Positions 1 to 10,595 of a stretch of 64,000 bases of DNA are shown one piece after another (position 1 is the stretch's first letter; each line of letters opens with the position of its first letter). Origin of the DNA: Variovorax paradoxus. GTDB taxonomy: Bacteria; Pseudomonadota; Gammaproteobacteria; Burkholderiales; Burkholderiaceae_C. Under the pieces are notes generated by a model. It ran no database searches. It saw nothing but the letters and a program-made list of their open reading frames with translations, and was not told the origin of the DNA. The translations under genes and the position numbers were made by a program. The stretch spans positions 992,001-1,056,000 of the forward strand of contig NZ_JAUSXL010000002.1 of NCBI RefSeq assembly GCF_030815975.1, written 5' to 3'.

Positions 1-651
1 CCGTTCGTCCGCAGTTCGACCCTGTCCGGGGCGGTGGCCATGCCTTTCGTCCTGCTGCTGGCCGCCTGCGCGACGCAGCCCGCGCCACCCGCCGAGGCCG
101 AGGCCCTGCCGCCGCCGCCCGCCGTGCCGCGCGTGATGCCGGTCGAGGCCGAGCCCAAGGCGCCGGCCACGCAGCCCGCATCGCTCTTCACGCTGATGAC
201 CCAGGGTCCGGTCGCGGCCATGCTGGCCTATGCCGACAAGATCCGCCCGCTCGGCGGCGCCGAACTGGCCGCCGAAATCACCCGCGCCGGCGATCCGGGC
301 GATTCGCCCACCGCCCAGATGCAGCTCGCGCTGCTGCTCGCGCAGACCCGCGTGCCGGCCGACCTGGCGCGCGCGCTGGGCCTGCTGCAGCGCGTGATGT
401 CCAACCCCTCGCCCGAGGCGCAGCCCCTGCAGCCGCTGGCGCGCGCGCTGGCCGCGCGCTACGTGGAGCAGCGCCGCGTCGAGGAAGACCGCGACAAACA
501 GGCGCAGCAGGTGCGGGAAAGCCAGCGCCGCATCGACCAGCTGAACGACCGCATCGAAGCACTGCGCGCCATCGAACGCAGCTTCGCGCGTCCCAACAAC
601 GTACCGGCGCCGACCCTGCCCGCGCCGGGCAGCACCAGGCCGAATCCATGA
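1..651 (+). CDS. QseG-like outer-membrane lipoprotein (5' end may lie outside the window)
   Basis: About 205 residues with a lipobox (LLAAC) near the N-terminus, then a Pro/Ala/Glu-rich linker and a helical C-terminal region with a charged coiled-coil-like stretch rich in Arg, Gln and Glu. It lies 31 bp upstream of a GlrR-type regulator. In enterobacteria the order glrK-qseG-glrR places a lipoprotein of this kind between kinase and regulator, and QseG modulates the kinase in the envelope. A GTG at 34 is the first start inside the window, but it would give a signal peptide without a basic n-region. The frame stays open to base 1 and includes an Arg upstream, so the true start may be further left. 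The family assignment rests on context and architecture. Confidence 0.6.
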   Translation, partial: PFVRSSTLSGAVAMPFVLLLAACATQPAPPAEAEALPPPPAVPRVMPVEAEPKAPATQPASLFTLMTQGPVAAMLAYADKIRPLGGAELAAEITRAGDPGDSPTAQMQLALLLAQTRVPADLARALGLLQRVMSNPSPEAQPLQPLARALAARYVEQRRVEEDRDKQAQQVRESQRRIDQLNDRIEALRAIERSFARPNNVPAPTLPAPGSTRPNP

Positions 652-682
652 ACCCCCGGCAATTGCGGAAAGAGCCCCTTCG

Positions 683-2071
<1,389 letters not shown>

Positions 2072-2080
2072 CGACGCCCC

Positions 2081-2224
2081 TAAGTCGTTGATTTAAAAGG
2101 CCATTCTCCGCCAGCCTCCAGGGCTTGTCGGGATTCGGCGACAAAAACCGAGGTTTCGGGGCCCTTCAGGCGACTCCAACCCCGAAAACTGCATCCAGAT
2201 CACCATAAGTCATTGATCTGAAAG
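2081..2224 (+). promoter_or_regulatory. Two copies of a TAAGTC[G/A]TTGAT box in the glrR-opgH gap
   Basis: The 404-bp gap between glrR and opgH has no convincing gene. It contains TAAGTCGTTGATTT at 2081-2094 and TAAGTCATTGATCT at 2206-2219, both on the plus strand. Between them are two inverted repeats: TTGTCG/CGACAA (2126-2145) and TTTCGGGG/CCCCGAAA (2154-2161 with 2180-2187). A third copy of the box lies upstream of mraZ in the same orientation relative to its gene. I read these as promoter or regulator sites for opgH, but the binding factor is unknown. Confidence 0.4.
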
Positions 2225-2475
2225 CGTTTTTCCAGCCTGGCACAGGGTTTGCCCCTGTACAGGCATGACAGCACTCAACAGCCCATCTTTCGCACTGCGC
2301 CAGCAGCGCGACGGCCTGCGTCAAAAGCAGTTTTCCCCCGTGCGGCCCCGTGCCGCCGGTCATTCGCTGGCCGCGCTCGCAAGCGCGGGCGGCGCCGAAC
2401 CGGATTGCGTGGTCAAGCGCTTTCCTGCCATTGGCGACACCCCTTCCCTCGACAAGCAACGTTGGTAAATCACAC

Positions 2476-4491
2476 ATGAAGCCAAACGACTTCTCCCAAC
2501 TGAACGTGCTGACCGAAGCCGACTTTTCGCACCGCAGCCCGGTGCGCGAAGAACGCCATCCCAATGCCGTGACCGCTCCGCCGGTCAACCGCGGCTCCAT
2601 GGCGCCCCGCCCCTGGCGCGGCTTCTGGAACAGCCTCGGCACGGCCCTCCTGGTCAAGCTCGGCGCCGGCGGCAAGCCGGAAAGCCAGACCGCCGAAGCC
2701 GGCGCCCAGGTCAAGCAGCCCTGGCAGCGCGCCGCGGCGCAGCGCCGCTTCGCCTTCATGGCGCTCACGCTGCTGAGCACCGTGGTCGCATCCGTGCTGT
2801 TCGCCGGCGTGCAACCGGACTACGACAACGTCTGGCTCGAATACGGCCAGATCGGCCTGTACGGCCTGCTCTCGGGCTGGGTCGTCACCGGCTTCGTCAC
2901 GGCACTCATGGGCTTCTATGTCTCCGTGCGCGGTGACAAGCACGCGCTCTCGGTCAAGCAGGTGGCCCACCACCCGATGAACCCCGAGGCACGCACCGCG
3001 ATCATCATGCCGATCTGCAACGAAGACGTTGCCACGGTGTTCGCCGGCCTGCGCGCCACCTGCGAATCGGTCGCGGCCACCGGCCACGCCAAGCAGTTCG
3101 ACGTGTTCGTGCTGTCCGACAGCTATGCGCCCGAAACCGCCGCCGCCGAGCGCGCCGCCTGGGAAGACCTGCGCGCCGCGCTGGCCGACAGCCCGAACCA
3201 GCCGCAGGTCGAGGTGTACTACCGCCTGCGCACCCGCCGCACGCACCGCAAGGCCGGCAACGTGGCCGACTTCTGCCGCCGCTGGGGCAAAGACTACCGC
3301 TACATGGTCGTGCTCGACGCCGACTCCGTGATGAGCGGCGACTGCCTGGCCTCGATGGTCAAGCTGATGGAAGCCAATCCGACCGCCGGCATCATCCAGA
3401 CCGCCACGCAGGCCATCGGCCACGTGACGCTGCATGCCCGCGCACAGCAATTCGCTTCCCGCGTGACGGGCCGCCTGTTCACGCTGGGCATGCAGTTCTG
3501 GCAACTGGGCGAATCGCACTACTGGGGCCACAACGCGATCATCCGCGTCGAGCCCTTCATGAAGCATTGCGCACTGGCGCCCATCAAGGGCACCGGCGGC
3601 ATGTCGGGCGGCATCATGTCGCACGACTTCGTCGAAGCCGCACTGATGCGCCGCGCCGGCTACAACGTGTGGCTCTGCGCCGACCTGGTCGGCAGCTACG
3701 AGCAGCAACCGCCGGACCTGCTGGCCGAACTCCAGCGCGACCGCCGCTGGTGCCAGGGCAACCTGCAGAACGCCCGCCTGATGGCCGAGCCCGGCATCCA
3801 CCCGGTGCACCGCGCGATGTTCGTGACCGGCACCATGGCGTACGCCTCGGCACCGCTGTGGCTCGCGTTCCTGACGCTCGGCACCGCGCTGTGGCTGAGC
3901 GGCTCGAGCCTGATCTCCAGCTGGAGCGTGCTGCCGGCGGAACTGGCGGGCCTGTGGGTCTGGACCCTGTGCCTCCTGTTCCTGCCCCGCCTGCTCGGCA
4001 TCGCTGCCGTGCTGATGCGCGGCGAGCAGCGCCAGTACGGCGGCCTCTGGGGCCTGGTGAAGAGCTCGGTGCTCGAAAGCGGCCTGGCCATCGTGCAGGC
4101 GCCGGTTCGCATGCTGGCCCACTCGCTGTTCGTGCTGGTCGCCCTCACCGGCATCAAGCTCGACTGGAAGTCGCCCCCGCGCGAAGCCGCTGCCGTGCCG
4201 TGGAAGGTCGCCGTGTCGCAGCTCGCTCCCATGAGCCTGGTGGTCGGCGCGCTGGCCCTCGGCGTCGCCATGATCGACCCGAGCGCGCTGATCTGGCTCA
4301 TGCCGGTCGGCCTGCCGCTGCTGCTGGCCATTCCGCTGACGGTGCTGACCAGCCAGATCGCGCTGGGCACCTCGCTGCGCGACCGCGGCTTCCTGCTGAT
4401 TCCCGAGGAATCGCGTTCGCCGGCCGTGCTGCGCCGCGCCTGGATGCATGCGCTGCGCCTGGCGCGCCCTGCGGCACTGGCGACTGCCTGA
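2476..4491 (+). CDS. opgH: Glucans biosynthesis glucosyltransferase H (OpgH/MdoH)
   Basis: 671-residue inner-membrane family-2 glycosyltransferase that would polymerise UDP-glucose into the beta-1,2 backbone of osmoregulated periplasmic glucans. Two N-terminal membrane segments (about 90-112 and 125-148) precede the cytosolic catalytic domain, with NED near 182, DAD at 281-283 and QRDRRW (QxxRW) at 420-425. Several membrane segments follow from about residue 445. It is shorter than enterobacterial MdoH (about 850 residues), mainly at the ends. I chose ATG 2476; a GTG at 2350 in the same frame would add a low-complexity stretch unlike the family. The usual partner opgG is not adjacent, and the gene seems to be transcribed alone. 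Confidence 0.88.
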   Translation: MKPNDFSQLNVLTEADFSHRSPVREERHPNAVTAPPVNRGSMAPRPWRGFWNSLGTALLVKLGAGGKPESQTAEAGAQVKQPWQRAAAQRRFAFMALTLLSTVVASVLFAGVQPDYDNVWLEYGQIGLYGLLSGWVVTGFVTALMGFYVSVRGDKHALSVKQVAHHPMNPEARTAIIMPICNEDVATVFAGLRATCESVAATGHAKQFDVFVLSDSYAPETAAAERAAWEDLRAALADSPNQPQVEVYYRLRTRRTHRKAGNVADFCRRWGKDYRYMVVLDADSVMSGDCLASMVKLMEANPTAGIIQTATQAIGHVTLHARAQQFASRVTGRLFTLGMQFWQLGESHYWGHNAIIRVEPFMKHCALAPIKGTGGMSGGIMSHDFVEAALMRRAGYNVWLCADLVGSYEQQPPDLLAELQRDRRWCQGNLQNARLMAEPGIHPVHRAMFVTGTMAYASAPLWLAFLTLGTALWLSGSSLISSWSVLPAELAGLWVWTLCLLFLPRLLGIAAVLMRGEQRQYGGLWGLVKSSVLESGLAIVQAPVRMLAHSLFVLVALTGIKLDWKSPPREAAAVPWKVAVSQLAPMSLVVGALALGVAMIDPSALIWLMPVGLPLLLAIPLTVLTSQIALGTSLRDRGFLLIPEESRSPAVLRRAWMHALRLARPAALATA

Positions 4492-4516
4492 TGCACTGAA
4501 GCTCAGCGCAAACAAG

Positions 4517-4543
4517 AAAGCCGGCCACGTGGCCGGCTTTTTT
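4517..4543. terminator. Bidirectional rho-independent terminator between opgH and ffh
   Basis: A perfect palindrome, GCCGGCCACGTGGCCGGC, is flanked by AAA on the left and TTTTTT on the right. It lies between the convergent ends of opgH (plus) and ffh (minus). On the plus strand the stem is followed by six T; on the minus strand by TTTCTT. It can serve both genes and is stronger for opgH. Confidence 0.85.
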
Positions 4544-4586
4544 CATGGCGCGGCTGCCGAGAAGCAGCAGCTATCTCTCTATCTGA

Positions 4587-5975
4587 TCAGAACGGCAGCT
4601 TGGGACCGCCAGGACCGCCCATGCCGCCCATGCCCTTCATGCCGCCCATGCGCTTCATCATCTTCATGAGGCCGCCGCCCTTCATCTTCTTCATCATCCC
4701 CTGCATCTGCTCGAACTCGTTGAGCAGGCGGTTCACTTCCTGAACCTGCACGCCCGCGCCGGCCGCGATGCGGCGCTTGCGCGTGGCCTTGAGCAGCTCG
4801 GGCTTGCGGCGCTCGAGCGGCGTCATGCTCTGGATGATCCCTTCCTTGCGGCGGATGTCGCGCTCGGCGCGGGTCATGTCGGCCTCGGTGGCCTTGGCGG
4901 CCATCTGCTGCGGCAGCTTGTCCATCAGGCTGGAGAGGCCGCCCATCTGCTTCATCTGCTGCAGCTGGCCGAGGAAATCGTTCAGGTCGAAGCCGGCGCC
5001 GCTCTTGACCTTGGCCGCGAGCTTCTGCGCCGCCGCCACGTCGACACCGGCCGTGACCTGCTCGACCAGCGCGACGATGTCGCCCATGCCCAGGATGCGG
5101 CCGGCATGGCGCTCGGCGTCGAACACCTCGAGGCCGTCGATCTTTTCGCTGGTACCCGCGAACTTGATCGGCACGCCCGTCACCTGCCGCACCGACAGCG
5201 CCGCACCGCCGCGCGAATCGCCGTCGGTCTTGGTCAGGATGATGCCGGTGAGCGGCAGCGCTTCCTTGAAGGCCTTGGCGGTGTTGATCGCATCCTGGCC
5301 CTGCATCGCATCGACCACGAACAAGGTCTCGACCGGATCGAGCGCGCCGTGCAGCTGCTTGATCTCGGTCATCAGCACTTCGTCGATGGCCAGGCGGCCG
5401 GCCGTGTCGACCAGCAGCACGTCGAAGAAATGGCGCTTGGCGTGGTCGAGCGCGGCGCGTGCGATGTCGAGTGGCTTCTGGTCGGGCGTGCTCGGGAACC
5501 ATTCGGCGCCGGCCTGCTTGGTGACCATCTTGAGCTGCTCGATGGCGGCGGGCCGGTAGACGTCGCCCGACACGGTGAGCACCTTCTTCTTGCGCTTCTC
5601 GATCAGGTGCTTGGCCAGCTTGGCGGTGGTGGTGGTCTTGCCCGCGCCCTGCAGGCCGGCCATCAGGATCACCGCGGGCGGCTGCGCCGCAAGGTTGATG
5701 TCGGAAATGCCCTCGCCCATGGTGGCGGCGAGCTCGCGGTTCACGATGCCGACCAGCGCCTGGCCCGGCTTGAGCGAGCCCAGCACTTCCTGGCCGAGCG
5801 ACTTTTCCTTCACCCGGGCCACGAAGTCGCGCACCACGGGCAGCGCCACGTCGGCTTCGAGCAAGGCCATGCGCACTTCGCGCAGCATGTCCTGCACGTT
5901 GCTTTCGGTGATGCGCGCCTGGCCGCTCATCGTCTTGACGAGGCGGGAAAACTTTTCTGTGAGGGCGGTGGCCAT
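4587..5975 (-). CDS. ffh: Signal recognition particle protein Ffh (SRP54)
   Basis: 462 residues. An N-terminal helical domain is followed by the SRP GTPase G domain (P-loop GLQGAGKTTTT from residue 107, DTAGR, TKTDGD). The methionine-rich M domain, from about residue 300, binds 4.5S RNA and signal sequences (MKQMGG...LMDKLPQQM). The tail is rich in Met and Gly (MKMMKRMGGMKGMGG). The protein delivers nascent membrane proteins to FtsY at the inner membrane. Length and motif order are normal. The neighbour on the other strand is a YpjD-like gene, the same divergent pair as in E. coli. Confidence 0.97.
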   Translation of the reverse strand: MATALTEKFSRLVKTMSGQARITESNVQDMLREVRMALLEADVALPVVRDFVARVKEKSLGQEVLGSLKPGQALVGIVNRELAATMGEGISDINLAAQPPAVILMAGLQGAGKTTTTAKLAKHLIEKRKKKVLTVSGDVYRPAAIEQLKMVTKQAGAEWFPSTPDQKPLDIARAALDHAKRHFFDVLLVDTAGRLAIDEVLMTEIKQLHGALDPVETLFVVDAMQGQDAINTAKAFKEALPLTGIILTKTDGDSRGGAALSVRQVTGVPIKFAGTSEKIDGLEVFDAERHAGRILGMGDIVALVEQVTAGVDVAAAQKLAAKVKSGAGFDLNDFLGQLQQMKQMGGLSSLMDKLPQQMAAKATEADMTRAERDIRRKEGIIQSMTPLERRKPELLKATRKRRIAAGAGVQVQEVNRLLNEFEQMQGMMKKMKGGGLMKMMKRMGGMKGMGGMGGPGGPKLPF

Positions 5976-6060
5976 GAAGGAGATGCCTTGCTGCCCGCCG
6001 TGGCGCGGGTCATTGGGAAGTCGTAACTGATGGGAGTGTCGGCCGCTTGCTCCCCATTCG

Positions 6061-6156
6061 AGAAACGCCGCGGAACCGGCTTTGCCGGGCCGCTGGTGTT
6101 GCCCCCGGTAGGGGGCTGGCGTAGCGACACGAAGTGCGCGAAGCCTGGGGGCGAGC
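6061..6156 (+). repeat. Dispersed palindrome-rich repeat, copy 1
   Basis: About 96 bp in the ffh/ypjD divergent gap. It closely matches the reverse complement of 28441-28537, between rodA and tldD. Conserved blocks include GAACCGGCTTTGCCGGGCC, TGGTGTTGCCCCCGGTAGGG and GCGACACGAAGTGCGCGAAG, with internal hairpins (CCGGCTTTGCCGG; CCCCCGGTAGGGGG). It has no coding function in either frame. The size, palindromes and intergenic location suggest a REP/BIME-like element. Confidence 0.75.
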
Positions 6157-6171
6157 CATTACACTCCACCG

Positions 6172-6981
6172 ATGATTTTAGCGATCCCCTCCCCACTTGC
6201 CGTGGCGCTGGGCATCGCCACCGCGGCTGCCTACGGATTTGCCGCTGCCGCGGGTGCCCGGCTGAGCCGCAAAGCCACCCAGTGGGCCCTCGGGCTGGCA
6301 TGGCTTCTGCATGCCGCGGTGCTGGGCCATGGCCTGGTCGGCAGCCAGCCGAAATTCGGCTTCGCGCCGGCGCTTTCGGTCACGGCCTGGCTGGTGCTCA
6401 CGGTCTACGCGGTCGAAAGCCGCATGTACCCGCAACTCAAGGTGCGCCGTGCGCTGGCCTGGCTGGGTGCGGCTGCCGTTCTGCTGGCCATCCTGTTTCC
6501 CGGTACGCCGCTGCATGTGTCGGCTTCCCCCTGGCTGCCGCTGCACCTTGCGCTGGGCATCGCCTCGTACGGCCTGTTCGGCGCCGCGGTGGTCCATGCC
6601 TGGCTGATCACGCGGGCCGAAAAGCAGATCCGCCTTGCCACCGAGCCGCAGGGCGGCGTGCCGCTGCTCACGCTCGAGCGGCTCACCTTCCGCTTCGTGA
6701 TGGCCGGCTTCGTGTTGCTTTCCGCCACGCTGCTCGCGGGCCTGCTGTTCAGCGAAACGCTGTACGGCGCGAGCGTGCGCGGCTGGAAGTGGGACCACAA
6801 GACGGTGTTCTCGGTGCTCGCCTGGATCAGTTTCGCGGTGCTGCTGGTCGGCCGGGTCCGCTTCGGATGGCGCGGCCGCACGGCGCGGCGCGTGCTGTAT
6901 GCCGGCTCCGCGCTGCTGCTGCTGGCCTATGTGGGCTCGCGCTTCGTGCTCGAAGTGGTGCTGGCGCGCGGTACGGCATGA
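6172..6981 (+). CDS. CcsA/HemX-family inner-membrane protein (YpjD/CorE-like)
   Basis: 269 residues with about eight hydrophobic segments and the layout of the cytochrome c assembly (CcsA/HemX) fold. Conserved features include LHLALGIASYGLFG in the middle and the WKWDHKTVFSVLAWISF segment near the C-terminus, where family members carry a Trp-rich motif and a conserved His. E. coli YpjD (CorE) lies divergently next to ffh exactly as here, so orthology is likely. Its biochemical role is not established by the sequence; heme handling or a membrane-transport effect are the family's options. The stop overlaps the start of the next gene (ATGA). Confidence 0.8.
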   Translation: MILAIPSPLAVALGIATAAAYGFAAAAGARLSRKATQWALGLAWLLHAAVLGHGLVGSQPKFGFAPALSVTAWLVLTVYAVESRMYPQLKVRRALAWLGAAAVLLAILFPGTPLHVSASPWLPLHLALGIASYGLFGAAVVHAWLITRAEKQIRLATEPQGGVPLLTLERLTFRFVMAGFVLLSATLLAGLLFSETLYGASVRGWKWDHKTVFSVLAWISFAVLLVGRVRFGWRGRTARRVLYAGSALLLLAYVGSRFVLEVVLARGTA

Positions 6982-7238
6982 AGTACCTGCTCGTTCTCGC
7001 GGTGCTCTGGGTGGCGATCTGGCTCTGGCGCAAGAACCGCCGGGAGGAAATGCGCGACGCCCAGCGCGAAGAGGCGGCCCGCGCCGCCAAGCGCCCGCCT
7101 GCCGCGCCGGCTTCGCCGCAGGCCATGCTGCGCTGCGCCCATTGCGGCTTGCACCTGCCTGCGAGCGATGCGCTCGCGGGCCCGGGCGACGCGGTCTACT
7201 GCAGTGCTGCGCACCGCCAGGCCGCCGAGCGCGGCTGA
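6978..7238 (+). CDS. Small PP0621-family protein with a C-terminal zinc-ribbon-like motif
   Basis: 86 residues: one N-terminal membrane segment (KYLLVLAVLWVAIWLW), a basic/acidic helical stretch, and a C-terminal Cys/His module (CAHCGLHLP ... YCSAAHRQ) that could bind one metal. This matches the PP0621 family of small uncharacterised proteobacterial proteins. It is translationally coupled to the upstream CcsA-like gene (ATGA overlap) and sits before pilS. No experimentally known role is apparent. Confidence 0.75.
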   Translation: MKYLLVLAVLWVAIWLWRKNRREEMRDAQREEAARAAKRPPAAPASPQAMLRCAHCGLHLPASDALAGPGDAVYCSAAHRQAAERG

Positions 7239-7246
7239 GCGGGCGC

Positions 7247-7334
7247 TGCACCAATGAGCGCAGCGCCGGGCCGCCCCAAGCAAGCTCGCTCCCGCTTGGC
7301 GGGAAGGCGCGCAGCGCCAAGGGTGCACCAATGA
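7247..7334 (+). repeat. Hairpin element flanked by 11-bp direct repeats, upstream of pilS
   Basis: TGCACCAATGA occurs at 7247-7257 and again at 7324-7334, where its ATG is the pilS start. Between the copies lie GCGCAGCGCC twice and an imperfect hairpin (CCGCCCCAAGC ... GCTTGGCGGG). It resembles a small repeated intergenic module. The second direct-repeat copy supplies the pilS start codon and the bases just upstream of it. Confidence 0.5.
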
Positions 7335-9031
7335 ACTCCTCCCTCTGGTCGCGCGGCGAGCCCGTCACCGACTGGAATGCGCTCGAGCCGGGGCACGGCG
7401 AGAGCGCCGCGCTGCTGCGGCTGTGGCGCGGCTTCATGGCGGCGCGCTGCTTCGTTGCGCTGGTGCTGGTGCTGCTGCAGGGCGTGGCCATGGCGCTCGG
7501 CCAGACGATGCAGCCGCTGGCCTTGGCGCTTTCGGCCGGCTACCTGGCCGTCACCTGGCTGGGCGCGCGCTATGCGCATTTCACGCCGCCGATCCGGGCC
7601 TTCGGCATGCTGTGGTTGCTCACCATCGGCATCGACCTGGGCACCTTCACCGCGCTCCAAGTGCTCCAGGGCGGCAGCATCAACTACACGCCGCTGTTCG
7701 CGCTGCCGGTGCTCATGAGCGCGGTGCTGGGCACGGTGACCGTGGGCCTGGGCACCACGGCCACCGTCACGCTGCTGCTGCTCGCCGATGCCGGCTGGCA
7801 CTGGCTGCAGCAGCAGCCCGGCGATTCCTCCACCCGCTTCGTGCAGGCGGCGCTCACCGGCACCGGGCTCTTCGTGGTGGCCCTGCTGGCGCACGAGCTG
7901 GCGCGCCGGCTGGCCCGCGAAGAAGAAACCGCGCTGCGCAACCGCAGCAGCGCGCAGATGCAGGCGCAGGTCAACGACCTGGTGATCGAGACGCTGAGCG
8001 AAGGCGTGCTGGTGATCGACGCCGAAGGCATGGTGCATGCGGCCAATCCGGCGGCCGACGCAATCCTCGGACAAGGCTTGGCCCGGCTCGCCCTGCCGTT
8101 CGCATTGCATGCGCAGCCCGCCTGGCATGCACTGGCCGCGCTGGCGCGCCAGACCTTTGCGCGCCGCGCGCCGCAAAGCGAGGAAATTCCCGTGGCGCAG
8201 GCGCGCGGCGCCGCGCGCGAGGTGCGCGTGCGCACGCGGCTCACGCCCACCAGCGACCGGCGCGTCGACAGCCTTTGCGTGATGTTCCTGCAGGACCTGC
8301 GCGAACTCGAGGCCCGCATCCGCACCGAGAAACTGGCCGCGATGGGCCGCATGTCGGCCGCGGTGGCGCATGAGATCCGCAATCCGCTCGCGGCCATCAC
8401 GCAGGCCAGCGCGCTGCTCAACGAAGACCTCACCGACCCCGCGCACCGCAAGCTGACCAGCATGGTGCAGCACAACGCGCAGCGGCTCGCGCGCATCGTG
8501 GACGACGTGCTCGACGTTTCGCGCGCGCGCCAGCAGCGCGTGCTCTCGCTCGGCGAGCAGGTCGTGCTCGATCCCGCCGTGCAGGTGCTGGCCGAAGAGT
8601 GGGTGCGCCAGACGCAGCGCCAGGGCGTGCGGATTGCGCTGGACGCCGCCGAGATCGAGGTCCGCTTCGACGTCGAGCACTTGCGCCGCCTGCTCGTGAA
8701 CCTGCTCGACAACGCGGCGCGCTACGCCAGCAGCCGCGCGGGGGCGATCCAGGTCGTCACCACGACGCAGCGCGGCAGTTCCGGCCGCCCCAGCCTGCAG
8801 GTGTGGAGCGACGGCGCGCCGCTGGAGCCGGCGGTGCAGCGCCACCTGTTCGAACCTTTTTTCTCATCCGAGAGCCGCTCCAGCGGGCTCGGCCTCTTCC
8901 TGTGCCGCGAGCTGTGCCGGCGCCACGGCGCCACCATCGGCTACGAGCGGCGCGCGCTGGTCGCGGGCGGTCCCGAAGGCAATGAATTCTTCGTCAGCTT
9001 CGCGCCAAGCGAAAACCGGCTGACACAATAG
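7331..9031 (+). CDS. pilS: Sensor histidine kinase PilS (type IV pilus two-component system)
   Basis: 566 residues: six N-terminal membrane helices (about 33-195), a PAS-like cytoplasmic domain (about 215-330), then HisKA with the phospho-acceptor His in AVAHEIRNPLAA (H347) and a HATPase domain with LLVNLLDNAARYA (N box) and GLGLFLCRE (G2 box). In Pseudomonas, PilS senses pilin and phosphorylates PilR to drive pilA from a sigma-54 promoter. The adjacent pilR supports the call. I chose ATG 7331; earlier in-frame starts run through the repeat element and the preceding gene. Confidence 0.88.
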   Translation: MNSSLWSRGEPVTDWNALEPGHGESAALLRLWRGFMAARCFVALVLVLLQGVAMALGQTMQPLALALSAGYLAVTWLGARYAHFTPPIRAFGMLWLLTIGIDLGTFTALQVLQGGSINYTPLFALPVLMSAVLGTVTVGLGTTATVTLLLLADAGWHWLQQQPGDSSTRFVQAALTGTGLFVVALLAHELARRLAREEETALRNRSSAQMQAQVNDLVIETLSEGVLVIDAEGMVHAANPAADAILGQGLARLALPFALHAQPAWHALAALARQTFARRAPQSEEIPVAQARGAAREVRVRTRLTPTSDRRVDSLCVMFLQDLRELEARIRTEKLAAMGRMSAAVAHEIRNPLAAITQASALLNEDLTDPAHRKLTSMVQHNAQRLARIVDDVLDVSRARQQRVLSLGEQVVLDPAVQVLAEEWVRQTQRQGVRIALDAAEIEVRFDVEHLRRLLVNLLDNAARYASSRAGAIQVVTTTQRGSSGRPSLQVWSDGAPLEPAVQRHLFEPFFSSESRSSGLGLFLCRELCRRHGATIGYERRALVAGGPEGNEFFVSFAPSENRLTQ

Positions 9032-9035
9032 CGTT

Positions 9036-10595
9036 GTGAGCACTCCCCATCCTTCCATGCAGCGCCCGGCCAACATCCTGGTCATCGATGACGAGCCCGA
9101 CCTGCGCACGCTGTACGAACTGACCCTGCTGCGCGAAGGCTATCGCGTCGAGGCCGCCGGCAGCGTCTCGGAAGCCTGGCAGCACCTGGAGGCCGGGCAG
9201 TTCGATGCGGTGATCACCGACATGCGGCTGCCCGATGGACAGGGCATGGAAATCATCCACCGCATCCAGAAGAACCAGCGCAGCGAGCGCTGCGTGGTGA
9301 TGACGGCCTACGGCTCGGCCGAGAACGCGGTCGAGGCGCTGAAGGCCGGTGCCTTCGACTACCTGACCAAGCCGGTCGACCTGAAGCAGTTCCGCGCCGT
9401 GGTCGCTTCCGCGGTTCAGGCGCAGCAGGCCCTGCCGGCCAAGGCCTGGCAGGCGGCGCCCGCGGGCCAGCCGCGCGCCGACACGCCCGCCGTTCCGGGC
9501 AGCGGCGTCGCTGCGCTCGAGCGGCTGGTGGGCGACTCGGAGCCGATGCGCCTGGTCAAGTCGCGCATCGCCAAGGTGGCGCGCGGCATGGCGCCGGTGC
9601 TGGTGCGCGGCGAATCGGGCACCGGCAAGGAACTGGTGGCGCGCGCCGTGCATGCCTGCAGCCAGCGCAGCGAGGGCCCGTTCGTCGCAGTCAACTGCGG
9701 CGCCATTCCCGAGAACCTGCTCGAGGCGGAGTTCTTCGGCGCCCGCAAGGGCTCCTACACCGGCTCCTCGCAAGACCGCGACGGCTACTTCCAGGCCGCG
9801 CGCGGCGGCACGCTCTTTCTCGACGAAATCGGCGACCTGCCGCTGGCGATGCAGTCCAAGCTGCTGCGCGCGATCCAGGAGCGCAGCGTGCGTTCCATCG
9901 GCTCGACGCAGGAAGACGCCGTCGACGTGCGCATCGTGAGCGCCACCCACAAGGATCTTCACGCCGAAGTCCAGGCCGGCCGCTTCCGGCAGGACCTGTT
10001 CTATCGGCTCAACGTGATCGAGATCGCGGTGCCTGCGCTGCGCGACCGGCGCGAGGACCTGCCCGCTCTTTGCGCTGCGCTGCTCGCGCGCATTGCGCAG
10101 GACGGCGGGCTGCCGGTGCCGCATCTTTCCGCCGAACTGCTGCGCCGCCTTGCCCAGCACCGGCTCGACGGCAACGTGCGGGAGCTCGAGAACCTGTTGC
10201 ACCGCGCCGTGGCGCTCAACGACGGGGACGAACTGCACCTGGACCTGATGGCGCCGCGGCCGGGCGCAGCCGCGGCACCTGCCGAGACGGCCGTTGCCAC
10301 AGCCGCGCCTTCTGCTTCAGCGCCCGGCAGCGAAGCGCCTCCGGCGCCCGCCCCGGTCGCCGCGGAACCCAAGCCTCCGGCGCCCGCCCTTCCCTCGGAC
10401 CTGCAGGCCCACCTCGATCAGCAGGAGCGCGAGATCCTCGTGCGCGCGCTGCACGAAAGCGGCTTCAATCGAACGGCGGCCGCCGCGCGGCTCGGCATGA
10501 GCCTGCGCCAGATCCGCTACCGCATCGCGCGGCTGGGTATCACCACGCCCGGCGGCGACGAAGGTGCCAGCATCAGCAGCCATGCCGACGACTGA
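9036..10595 (+). CDS. pilR: Type IV fimbriae response regulator PilR, sigma-54 activator
   Basis: 519 residues: receiver domain (D62 in VITDMRLPD), AAA+ domain (GESGTGKEL near 193-200, LFLDEIGDLP), a Pro/Ala-rich linker (about 408-455) and a Fis-type HTH (NRTAAAARLGMSLRQIRYRI). The sigma-54 loop reads GSYTGS at 239-244 in place of GAFTGA, keeping the key Thr. GTG 9036 is four bases after pilS; ATG 9057 is an alternative start seven codons later. It overlaps ampD by a few codons. Target promoters (pilA) are outside the window. Confidence 0.88.
   Translation: MSTPHPSMQRPANILVIDDEPDLRTLYELTLLREGYRVEAAGSVSEAWQHLEAGQFDAVITDMRLPDGQGMEIIHRIQKNQRSERCVVMTAYGSAENAVEALKAGAFDYLTKPVDLKQFRAVVASAVQAQQALPAKAWQAAPAGQPRADTPAVPGSGVAALERLVGDSEPMRLVKSRIAKVARGMAPVLVRGESGTGKELVARAVHACSQRSEGPFVAVNCGAIPENLLEAEFFGARKGSYTGSSQDRDGYFQAARGGTLFLDEIGDLPLAMQSKLLRAIQERSVRSIGSTQEDAVDVRIVSATHKDLHAEVQAGRFRQDLFYRLNVIEIAVPALRDRREDLPALCAALLARIAQDGGLPVPHLSAELLRRLAQHRLDGNVRELENLLHRAVALNDGDELHLDLMAPRPGAAAAPAETAVATAAPSASAPGSEAPPAPAPVAAEPKPPAPALPSDLQAHLDQQEREILVRALHESGFNRTAAAARLGMSLRQIRYRIARLGITTPGGDEGASISSHADD

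Noticed and set aside
2470..4515. Long minus-strand ORF of 681 codons opposite opgH
   Set aside because: Rich in His, Gln, Arg and Gly with no domain; this is the expected antisense shadow of a GC-rich gene, and opgH on the plus strand has all family motifs.
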